Source: Verrucomicrobiota bacterium (GTDB lineage Bacteria; Verrucomicrobiota; Verrucomicrobiia; Opitutales; Opitutaceae). Taken from it: DNA of 14,308 bases. This document shows positions 6,302-12,484 of this stretch, in pieces (the first letter of the stretch is position 1; every line of letters starts with the position of its first letter). Location: contig JAEWNN010000070.1 of assembly GCA_023457035.1 (NCBI GenBank), positions 1 through 14,308 on the forward strand. The letters are read 5' to 3'. The position numbers and the translations under genes are program-made. The notes beneath the pieces are model-generated. The model did no database searches and was not told where the DNA came from. It worked only from the letters and a program-made list of their open reading frames with translations.

Positions 6302-8425
6302 TCACTCGCGCAGCCACAGGATCGTGCTCACGCCACGCGGATAGTAACGGCTGCCGCAGACGATGCCGGTCTCGCTGTTGATCTGGTCGCACATGGCGTG
6401 CTCGCCGCAGCCGGGGCGGCGCTGCCAGTCGGCATGCACGCGGTCGGCGGCCCGGGCGGCCTCGGTCATCGCCTCGGGGAAGAGCTCGCGCACGACATGC
6501 TGCGAGATCGCGATCTTGCTGAACCAGGTGTTCGTGCTGGTGCTGCTCATCTTCCAGCCGCCGGACTTGCCGTCGAGGCAGACGCCGGGCACGAGGATGC
6601 CGCGCAGGTGCCGGGAGAGCAGGTCGAGCAGCTCGGCGAAACGGCCCCGGCGGTCGGTGGCGTCCTTGATGCCGAGGTAGAGTGGATACACGAAGCCTTC
6701 GACGGCCGGGATGATCCGCGAGCGGTTGCCCTGCTCGAAGACGGCCGGGAACGACTGCGTGTCGGGCTCGAACTTTGTGGCGACCGTCCGCGCGAGCAGA
6801 TCGGCGGTGGCGCGGGCGGCGGCGGAGTCGTCCTTCAGCCCGAGGCGCTTGAAGGCCTGCTCGAGCAGGACCCAGGCGCCGAGCGTCTTGACGGAGAGGT
6901 AGAGGTTGTTGCGCGCCTGCCCGAGGGAGACGTCGAGGCTGTCGTAGGTGGTGATCTCGGCGCCGTCGAGCCCGCAGCGGGAGCTGTCGTGCTTCATGAT
7001 GCCGTCCCGAAGCTTCGGATTCGGGTGGTCGCGGCGGCGCATGCTCTCGGCGCAGGCGAGCAGCACGGCCTGGCGGCGGCGCAGCCACTTCACGTCGCCG
7101 GTCTTCTCGGCGTAGGTCACCGCGCAGAGCACCCAGTTGAGCAGCTGCTCCATCGTCATGTGGCTGAAGCAGCCGTGGAGATGGTCGCACTCGTAGCTGG
7201 AGTGGCCGGGCGGGGTGAAGTGGTTCAGCACGCCCATGTCGTGCGTGAAGGAGATGCCGCCGGGCACGAGCTTGCCGCCGACGACGATCTTGTCGGTGTA
7301 CGAGTAGCGCTCGACGAACTGGTCGAGCACGTTGCGCACAGCCCAGGGCGTCCACTCCAGCTCCCAGAAGAGCTGGTCGACCGTGAGGTCGAACGTATTC
7401 ATCATCCGGTACTCACCCTCGTTCACGACCCAGAGCGGCTTGCCCTTGTGCCAGAGCAGCTCGGTGCTGCCGAGGTAGCTGTGGGCGGCCTGCGCGAGGA
7501 GGAACTTCTGGTCGGCGTCGAGCTTCGCCTTCGCGAGCTCGCGGTCGCGCTGGGCGGCGATCTTCTCGTAGGCCGCGCGATGCTTCAGGCCATGCGCAAG
7601 CACGTCCTCGAGGTTCTTGAAGAACTGGGCGTAGGCGTAATGCGCCGGGAGGCCGGTGGTGACGTCGGCGCCCTGGAAGAAGCCCAGCACGAGCGGGAAA
7701 CGTTTCCGCCGGCCGGCCGGTACCGTGAAAGTTAGCGCGCTCTCCCCGCCGATAACATGTACCCCCCGGTAATCTCGGAACTTGGGAGCGAAAACATCAA
7801 ACCCAAGCCGTTGTCCTACGGCGGAGGAGCGCGCTGTGGCGTAGCCGAAATCCGGACCGACAGCAAAACCCGGCAGGTTGAGTCCTGCATCCTGCACGGG
7901 CCGTTGCAGGCGATCCAGCTCGCCCACGCCAAACATCATCTCGACCGGGGCCTTCCCGGTCCGGTTGTCGAACTCGATCCAGCCGATGACGACCGGGGCG
8001 AGCGCGAAGCGGGCTGCCGGGCGCGAGAGGGTCGCGGGGTCGGGCAGCTGCGAGAAAGGGGAAAGGAGGCCGAAGCCGAAGCGGCCGCCCTCGGCGCGCC
8101 AGGTGTCACTGGCCCAGCCGAGCGTGCGCTCGTACTGCGCGGGCTCCAGCATCCGGAAGCCGGACGGGGCGACGGAGTTGCTCGGATCGGCGCCGGTGAA
8201 GGCGCCCTCGTTCGACTGCGGCGGACGAAAGAACGGCAGCATCCGCCACTCCGCACCCGCGGCGCCGGCGCGGTATCCGACATACACATTCTGCCGGCCC
8301 GCACCGCGCAGCGACTGGCCGAACCCGCCGGGACTGCCGACCAACCCGATCGAGAAGCTCGCAAACGCCCCGAACGGGGCGTGCTGCGTGTGGTAGCTTT
8401 CGACGGTGGGGTTGGTCGAGGTCAT
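6302..8425 (-). CDS. GH52 beta-xylosidase, cytoplasmic
   Basis: A 707-residue protein with end-to-end resemblance to the Geobacillus stearothermophilus GH52 retaining beta-xylosidase (about 705 residues, from memory). It hydrolyses xylobiose and short xylo-oligosaccharides to xylose. Landmarks are HAPFGAFASF near the N-terminus, GRQNVYVGYR, WVVNEGEYRMMNTFDLTVDQ with nucleophile E336, GISFTHDMGV, AEITTYDSLDVSLGQARNNL with acid/base D495, and YYPRGVSTILWL at the C-terminus. The two catalytic positions match the Geobacillus E335 and D495 almost exactly. No signal peptide is seen, so it acts after import. It starts 30 bp after xylA and is the only operon gene with a fair ribosome-binding site (GGAG, 9-nt spacing). 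A patch around 7700-7900 uses codons such as CTA, GTA, GTT, CGA and ACT that are rare in its neighbours, although the protein alignment through it is undisturbed. Confidence 0.96.
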   Translation of the reverse strand: MTSTNPTVESYHTQHAPFGAFASFSIGLVGSPGGFGQSLRGAGRQNVYVGYRAGAAGAEWRMLPFFRPPQSNEGAFTGADPSNSVAPSGFRMLEPAQYERTLGWASDTWRAEGGRFGFGLLSPFSQLPDPATLSRPAARFALAPVVIGWIEFDNRTGKAPVEMMFGVGELDRLQRPVQDAGLNLPGFAVGPDFGYATARSSAVGQRLGFDVFAPKFRDYRGVHVIGGESALTFTVPAGRRKRFPLVLGFFQGADVTTGLPAHYAYAQFFKNLEDVLAHGLKHRAAYEKIAAQRDRELAKAKLDADQKFLLAQAAHSYLGSTELLWHKGKPLWVVNEGEYRMMNTFDLTVDQLFWELEWTPWAVRNVLDQFVERYSYTDKIVVGGKLVPGGISFTHDMGVLNHFTPPGHSSYECDHLHGCFSHMTMEQLLNWVLCAVTYAEKTGDVKWLRRRQAVLLACAESMRRRDHPNPKLRDGIMKHDSSRCGLDGAEITTYDSLDVSLGQARNNLYLSVKTLGAWVLLEQAFKRLGLKDDSAAARATADLLARTVATKFEPDTQSFPAVFEQGNRSRIIPAVEGFVYPLYLGIKDATDRRGRFAELLDLLSRHLRGILVPGVCLDGKSGGWKMSSTSTNTWFSKIAISQHVVRELFPEAMTEAARAADRVHADWQRRPGCGEHAMCDQINSETGIVCGSRYYPRGVSTILWLRE

Positions 8426-8434
8426 CGCGGGGGG

Positions 8435-8439
8435 CTCCG
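8435..8439 (-). promoter_or_regulatory. Ribosome-binding site of the GH52 gene
   Basis: On the minus strand CGGAG stands 9 nt before the ATG at 8425. It supports that start. It is the clearest Shine-Dalgarno-like sequence in a window where most starts lack one, and it lies in the 30-bp xylA-GH52 spacer. Confidence 0.5.
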
Positions 8440-8455
8440 CCTGACGGCGCCGGGA

Positions 8456-9781
8456 TCAACCGTGCAGGTAGGTGTTGAGCAGGTTCTCGAGGTACTCCTG
8501 CTTGCCGGACTTGAGGGTCGGCTCGCCGAGCTTGTGCACGATCTGCTCGAGTTCCTTGAAGCCGATCTTCTTCTTCTCGATGTCCTTGCCGAAGCCGGTG
8601 TCGAAGGAGGCGTAACGCTCCTTGACGAAGGCCTCGAACTTGCCGTCGGCGAGGATCTTCTTGGCGTTCTTGAAGGCCAGGGCGTACGCATCCATGCCGC
8701 CGATATGGGCGTGGAAGAGGTCGTCCATGTCGACGGACGGGCGGCGGAGCTTGGCGTCGAAGTTGAAGCCGCCGGTGCCGAGGCCGCCGGCCTTGAGGAT
8801 CGAGGTCATCGCCAGCGTGAGCTCCTTGACGTCGGTGTTGAACTGGTCGGTGTCCCAGCCGAGGAGGAGGTTGCCGGAGTTGGCGTCGATCGAGCCGAGC
8901 ATGCCGGCCGCCGCGGCGACCTCGATCTCGTGCTGGAAGGTATGGCCGGCGAGCGTGGCGTGGTTGGTCTCGATGTTGAACTTGAAATGCTTGTGCAGAC
9001 CGTAGGTGCGAAGGAAGCCGATGCAGGTCGCGCAGTCGAAATCGTACTGGTGCGTGGTGGGCTCCTTCGGCTTGGGCTCGATGAGGAACTGGCCCTTGAA
9101 GCCGATCGCCTTGGCGTAGTCGACCGCCATCTGGAGCATGATCGCGAGGTGTTCCTGCTCCCGCTTCAGGTTGGTGTTGAGCAGGGTCTCGTAGCCCTCG
9201 CGGCCACCCCAGAAAACGTAGTTCTCACCGCCGAGCTCGAGGGTGACCTCGAGGGCCTTCTTGATCTGCGAGGCGGCGTAGGCGAAGACGTGGGCGTCGG
9301 GATTGGTGGCGGCGCCGCACATGAAGCGCGGGTTGCCGAAGGCGTTGGTGGTGCCCCAGAGCAGCTTGATGCCGGTGGCCTTCTGCAGCTCCTTCGCGTG
9401 GGCGACGACCTTGTCGAGCGCCTTGTTGGTCTCGGCCAGCGTCTTGCCCTCGGGGGCGATATCGCGGTCGTGGAAGCACCAGAACGGCGCGCGGATCTTC
9501 TGGAAGAACTCGAAGGCGGCATCCATGCGCTTCAGCGCCACGGCGACCGGGTCCTTGCCCGACTCCCAGGGACGCACGATCGTGCCGGGGCCGAACGGAT
9601 CGGCACCCACGCCTCGGAAGGCGTGCCAATACGCGATGGAGAAGCGCATGTGCTCGGCCATCGTCTTGCCGTCGACGACTTCGTCCGGGTTGTAGTGCTT
9701 GAACGCGAGCGCGTTCGCGGACTGCGGGCCCTCGTAGGCGATGGCGGGCGTCTTGAAGAAAGAGCTGCTTTTCTTTTTCAT
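8456..9781 (-). CDS. xylA: Xylose isomerase (class II)
   Basis: Converts D-xylose to D-xylulose in the cytoplasm. It has 441 residues, the normal length for class II enzymes. Catalytic and metal-binding residues are all visible: H104 and D107 in FCFHDRD-like WCFHDRDIAP, E235 and K237 in LIEPKPKEP, E271 and H274 in NIETNHATLAGH, D299 in GSIDANSGN, D310 and D312 in GWDTDQF, and D342 in NFDAK. Each sits three residues beyond my recollection of the E. coli position. WGGREGYETLLNT is also present. It is the first gene of the xylan operon. The ATG at 9781 gives MKKKSSSFFKTPAI, the expected N-terminus; the leader ends AACCTCCC with no Shine-Dalgarno sequence. A consensus -35 lies 45 bp upstream. No xylulokinase gene, the usual partner, is in the window. 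Confidence 0.98.
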   Translation of the reverse strand: MKKKSSSFFKTPAIAYEGPQSANALAFKHYNPDEVVDGKTMAEHMRFSIAYWHAFRGVGADPFGPGTIVRPWESGKDPVAVALKRMDAAFEFFQKIRAPFWCFHDRDIAPEGKTLAETNKALDKVVAHAKELQKATGIKLLWGTTNAFGNPRFMCGAATNPDAHVFAYAASQIKKALEVTLELGGENYVFWGGREGYETLLNTNLKREQEHLAIMLQMAVDYAKAIGFKGQFLIEPKPKEPTTHQYDFDCATCIGFLRTYGLHKHFKFNIETNHATLAGHTFQHEIEVAAAAGMLGSIDANSGNLLLGWDTDQFNTDVKELTLAMTSILKAGGLGTGGFNFDAKLRRPSVDMDDLFHAHIGGMDAYALAFKNAKKILADGKFEAFVKERYASFDTGFGKDIEKKKIGFKELEQIVHKLGEPTLKSGKQEYLENLLNTYLHG

Positions 9782-9801
9782 GGGAGGTTCAAACGGGGGA
9801 A

Positions 9802-9831
9802 AAAATCGGGGGATGGTTCGGGATATGTCAA
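9802..9831 (-). promoter_or_regulatory. xylA: Predicted sigma-70-type promoter of the xylA operon
   Basis: Minus strand: -35 TTGACA at 9831-9826 is a perfect consensus hexamer. After an 18-nt spacer, GATTTT at 9807-9802 is a weak -10 (3 of 6). A start site near 9795 would leave a leader of about 14 nt before the xylA ATG, which fits the missing Shine-Dalgarno sequence. The -35 is convincing, the -10 less so. Confidence 0.5.
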
Positions 9832-9872
9832 TCCAGTCGAACGGGGCGCCCCCCCCCGCTCAATCGACCAAG

Positions 9873-9890
9873 AATGCTAACGGTAGAATT
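9873..9890. promoter_or_regulatory. LacI-family operator in the xylA/lacI divergent region
   Basis: AATGCTAACGGTAGAATT is an imperfect palindrome of the form AATnCTAnCGnTAGnATT, symmetric at 14 of 18 positions around a central CG, as expected for LacI/GalR-family operators. It also matches TGnnAnCGnTnnCA at all fixed positions but one. It is the only such site I found in the window and lies directly upstream of the LacI-type gene. It covers TAGAAT (9884-9889), a good -10 for that gene, so autorepression is likely. For xylA it lies about 85 bp upstream of the predicted start site, so control there would need looping, another promoter or another site. Confidence 0.65.
9884..9889 (+). promoter_or_regulatory. 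Probable -10 element of the LacI-type regulator gene
   Basis: TAGAAT matches the TATAAT consensus at five of six positions and lies 37 bp before the ATG at 9926. No good -35 is seen 16-18 bp upstream (CAATCG or TCAATC). The hexamer is embedded in the right half of the palindromic operator. Confidence 0.4.
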
Positions 9891-9925
9891 GCACTTTCGC
9901 CCCGGCCTGTTCTCTTTCCCACCCC

Positions 9926-10951
9926 ATGAACCGCCCCCGCGTCACCCTCGCCGACATCGCCGCCAAGGCCGGCGTGCACGTGACGACCGTCTCGCTCGCC
10001 CTCCGCAACAGCCCGCGCCTGCCCGTCGCCACCCGCGAACGCATCCGCACGCTCGCCGACCAGCTCGGCTACGCCCCCGATCCGATGCTCCAGGCGCTGG
10101 TCGCCTACCGCAGCGGCGCCGCCGCCCGGCGCAGCCCCCCCACCCTCGCCTACGTCACCAACTGGAACACCCGCCTGGGCTGGCGCGAGGTCACCGCGCA
10201 TCCGCAGTTTTTCGACGGCGCGACCGCCCGCGCCAAGGAGCTCGGCTACAACCTCGAGCACTTCTGGATGCGCGAGCCCGGCCTCACCCACGGGCGGCTC
10301 AGCCGCATCCTGCACACCCGCGGCATCAACGGCGTCATCATCGCCTCCCATGTCCGCGAGATCGACGTCGCCCTCCAGTTCGACTGGAGCCGCTTCGCCG
10401 CCGTCAAGATCGACTACTTCCCGCACGAGCCACAGTTGCCCGTCGTCACCAACGACCAACTCCAGATCATCCGCCTGGCGATGCAGCGGACCATCGCACG
10501 CGGCTACCGCCGCATCGGCTTCATCATGGACGAGGGCTGGGACATCACCGTCGACCACCTCTGGCAGGCGGGCTTCATCTGGGAGCAACAGACCCTCGCC
10601 CCGGCCGACCGGATCCCGCCCTACCTCATGCCCAACAAGGAGCCGCTCGCCGCCTGGATCCGCCGGCACCGGCCCGAGGTCCTGCTCGGCAAGACCGAGT
10701 TCGTCACCGCCACGTTCAAAGAGATGGGGCTGCAGGTCCCCAAGGACATCGCCTTCGTCGACATCTTCCTCGACGACCTCAGCGGGAAGACCGCCGGCAT
10801 CGTCCAGAACCACACCGAGGTCGGCCGCCTCGCTGTCGAGCTCCTGGCCGGCCAGCTCCAACAGAACAAATACGGCATCCCCGCCATCCCGACGACCACC
10901 TACGTCGAGGGCACCTGGCGCGACGGCCGTTCGCTGCCGGCCAAGACCTGA
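9926..10951 (+). CDS. LacI-family transcriptional regulator
   Basis: A 341-residue DNA-binding regulator, probably controlling the divergent xylan operon and itself. The N-terminal helix-turn-helix is RVTLADIAAKAGVHVTTVSL (residues 5-24), followed by ALRNSPRLPVATRERIRTLA and LGYAPDPMLQALVAYR at the hinge. The hinge lacks the classical PNxxAR pattern and reads DPMLQAL, a variant I associate with verrucomicrobial LacI proteins. The periplasmic-binding-protein-like sensor domain follows from about residue 65 (GINGVIIAS, RRIGFIMDEGWD). It is divergent from xylA across 144 bp carrying an operator-like palindrome. The inducer cannot be read from sequence; xylose, a xylo-oligosaccharide or a glucuronate derivative are reasonable guesses from context. 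The leader before the ATG is pyrimidine-rich (TTTCCCACCCC) with no Shine-Dalgarno sequence. Confidence 0.93.
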   Translation: MNRPRVTLADIAAKAGVHVTTVSLALRNSPRLPVATRERIRTLADQLGYAPDPMLQALVAYRSGAAARRSPPTLAYVTNWNTRLGWREVTAHPQFFDGATARAKELGYNLEHFWMREPGLTHGRLSRILHTRGINGVIIASHVREIDVALQFDWSRFAAVKIDYFPHEPQLPVVTNDQLQIIRLAMQRTIARGYRRIGFIMDEGWDITVDHLWQAGFIWEQQTLAPADRIPPYLMPNKEPLAAWIRRHRPEVLLGKTEFVTATFKEMGLQVPKDIAFVDIFLDDLSGKTAGIVQNHTEVGRLAVELLAGQLQQNKYGIPAIPTTTYVEGTWRDGRSLPAKT

Positions 10952-10956
10952 GCGAG

Positions 10957-10987
10957 CGCCCCGCAACGGGGCGGTCAACCTTGACCG
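10957..10987. repeat. Tandem small hairpins after the LacI-type gene
   Basis: CGCCCCG-CAA-CGGGGCG (10957-10973) is followed, overlapping by two bases, by the inverted repeat CGGTCAA-CC-TTGACCG (10972-10987). The first starts 6 bp after the regulator's stop codon and may act as a weak terminator or 3' end protector. There is no adjacent T-tract; the nearest T-rich run is at 11013-11022. The second, GGTCAACCTTGACC, could equally be a protein-binding palindrome upstream of the kinase gene. Confidence 0.5.
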
Positions 10988-11109
10988 TCCGACGGCCTGA
11001 CCCTCCCCACCGTTTCCTTTTTCAGTAATCGTCTCCGCTCCGACCGCGCCCGCGGCCCTCCCTTTCCCGCCTTCCCGATTCCGCAATCCGCATCCGTATT
11101 CCGCTACCC

Positions 11110-12207
11110 ATGAGTCTTCCTCTCAAGCCCGCCGCCCAGTGCGCCTTCGACCAGATCTCGCTCGGCGAGGTCATGCTCCGCCTCGATCCCGGCGAGGGCC
11201 GCATCCGCACCACCCGCCATTTCACCGCCTGGGAAGGCGGCGGCGAATACAACACCTCGCGCGGCCTGCGCAAATGCTTCGGCCTGAAGACCGCCGTCTG
11301 CACCGCCTTCGTCGACAACGAGGTCGGCCACCTCGTCGAGGACTTCATCATGCAGGGCGGCGTCGCCACCGACTTCATCCAGTGGCGCGAGGACGACGGC
11401 ATCGGCCGCACCATCCGCAACGGCCTCAACTTCACCGAGCGCGGCTTCGGCGTGCGCGGCGCCGTGGGCGTCTCCGACCGCGGCAACACCGCCGCCTCGC
11501 AGATCAAGCCCGGCGACTTCGACTGGCAGCACATCTTCGGCAAGCTCGGCGTGCGCTGGCTGCACACCGGCGGCATCTTCGCCGCCCTCTCGGCCACCAC
11601 CGCCGAGGTCGTCATCGAGGCCGTCAAGGCCGCCAAGCAGCACGGCACCATCGTCTCCTACGATCTCAACTACCGCCCCTCGCTCTGGAAATCCATCGGC
11701 GGCCTCAAGAAGGCCCAGGAGGTCAACCGCGAGATCGCCAAGTACGTCGACGTGATGATCGGCAACGAGGAGGACTTCACCGCCTCCCTCGGCTTCGAGG
11801 TCAAGGGCGCCGACCACAACCTCTCCACGATCGAGACCGACGCCTTCAAGGCCATGATCGAGACCGCCGTGCAGGAGTATCCGAACTTCAAGGTGGCCGC
11901 CACCACCCTGCGCCGCGTCATCACCGCGACGAAGAACGACTGGTCCGCCATCCTCTGGCACGACGGCAAGTTCTACGAGAGCCGCAAGTACCCGGAGCTC
12001 GAGATCCTCGACCGCGTCGGCGGCGGCGACAGCTTCGCCTCCGGCGTGCAGTACGGCTTCCTCTCCGCCAACGACCCGCAGAAGGCCGTCGACTACGGCG
12101 CCGCCCACGGCGCGCTCGCGTCCACGACCCCCGGCGACACCTCGATGGCCACGCGCAAGGAGGTCGAGAAGCTCATGTCCGGCGGCGGCGCCCGCGTGCA
12201 GCGCTGA
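11110..12207 (+). CDS. kdgK: PfkB-family sugar kinase, probable 2-keto-3-deoxygluconate kinase
   Basis: A 365-residue PfkB/ribokinase-fold kinase. Near the N-terminus ISLGEVMLRLDPGEG and EGGGEYNTSRGL (substrate-binding Gly-rich segment, residues 42-53) are typical. SYDLNYRPSLW (about 180-190) and IGNEEDF (217-223) are KdgK/PfkB hallmarks. The second PfkB signature DRVGGGDSFASG holds the catalytic base D307. KDG kinase makes 2-keto-3-deoxy-6-phosphogluconate, the last step before aldolase cleavage in hexuronate catabolism. That fits the neighbouring alpha-glucuronidase, which releases (methyl)glucuronate. Fructokinase or another PfkB specificity cannot be excluded. It follows the LacI-type regulator by 158 bp on the same strand. 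No Shine-Dalgarno sequence is seen (ATTCCGCTACCC before ATG). Uronate isomerase, mannonate dehydratase and KDPG aldolase are not in the window. Confidence 0.85.
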   Translation: MSLPLKPAAQCAFDQISLGEVMLRLDPGEGRIRTTRHFTAWEGGGEYNTSRGLRKCFGLKTAVCTAFVDNEVGHLVEDFIMQGGVATDFIQWREDDGIGRTIRNGLNFTERGFGVRGAVGVSDRGNTAASQIKPGDFDWQHIFGKLGVRWLHTGGIFAALSATTAEVVIEAVKAAKQHGTIVSYDLNYRPSLWKSIGGLKKAQEVNREIAKYVDVMIGNEEDFTASLGFEVKGADHNLSTIETDAFKAMIETAVQEYPNFKVAATTLRRVITATKNDWSAILWHDGKFYESRKYPELEILDRVGGGDSFASGVQYGFLSANDPQKAVDYGAAHGALASTTPGDTSMATRKEVEKLMSGGGARVQR

Positions 12208-12227
12208 GCCGCCCGCCGCCGGCGTAG

Positions 12228-12243
12228 GGTGCGAGCTCGCACC
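12228..12243. repeat. Perfect 16-bp palindrome after the kinase gene
   Basis: GGTGCGAGCTCGCACC is fully self-complementary and begins 21 bp after the kdgK stop codon. With no T-tract and no loop bases it is not a good intrinsic terminator. It may be a repetitive extragenic element or a protein site. Confidence 0.5.
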
Positions 12244-12299
12244 GCTTGGCAAGGGCGATCGCCACCGGGCTGAGCCGCTTCACCCGCGCTTCAGGTCGT

Positions 12300-12322
12300 G
12301 GTGGGGTGCTTCAGCCCCCACC
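12300..12322. repeat. Stem-loop in the convergent intergenic region
   Basis: GGTGGGG (12300-12306) pairs with CCCCACC (12316-12322). The inner GC-TTCA-GC extends the stem past one bulged T. It lies between the kinase gene and the bidirectional terminator, has no T-tract, and may assist 3' end formation. Confidence 0.4.
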
Positions 12323-12378
12323 TCCGCGGCGCACCATCTGGGACTCGCGTCGCAGCCGGGCCACTCAGCTCCGGTCCT

Positions 12379-12434
12379 CCCATCGCAAAACAACGCCCAC
12401 CTCTCTCAGGGAGCGGGCGTTGTTTTGCGATGGG
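12379..12434. terminator. Bidirectional intrinsic terminator between kdgK and rnd
   Basis: A perfect 20-bp inverted repeat (12379-12398 with 12415-12434) surrounds a 16-nt centre that can pair further (CTCTC with GGGAG). Within the arms the GC core ACGCCC/GGGCGT is flanked by AAAACAA on the left and TTGTTTT on the right. Each strand therefore reads A-tract, GC hairpin, T-tract. This is the expected layout for terminating the two convergent transcripts, kdgK on the plus strand and rnd on the minus strand. Confidence 0.85.
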
Positions 12435-12440
12435 CCATGT

Positions 12441-12474
12441 AGGTCCCATAGGTCCTATGCGACCCATCGGACCT
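12441..12474. repeat. GGTCC/CATAGG-type palindromic repeat next to rnd
   Basis: AGGTCC (12441-12446) and GGACCT (12469-12474) are inverted copies. Between them CATAGG-T-CCTATG (12447-12459) is itself a palindrome. The element also holds CCCATCG (12463-12469), complementary to CGATGGG in the right arm of the terminator (12428-12434), so alternative folds are possible. It ends about 10 bp from the rnd stop codon. The style suggests a dispersed intergenic repeat. Confidence 0.5.
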
Positions 12475-12484
12475 CTGCCGTGTC

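Noticed and set aside
7757..9880. A 707-codon open frame on the plus strand
   Set aside because: Antisense to xylA and the start of the GH52 gene. Its composition is a mirror of those genes and no domain is recognisable.
9860..11086. A 408-codon open frame on the minus strand opposite the LacI-type gene
   Set aside because: Antisense to a clear LacI-family gene and covering the operator region; the product is Gly/Ala/Asp/Glu-rich and not recognisable.
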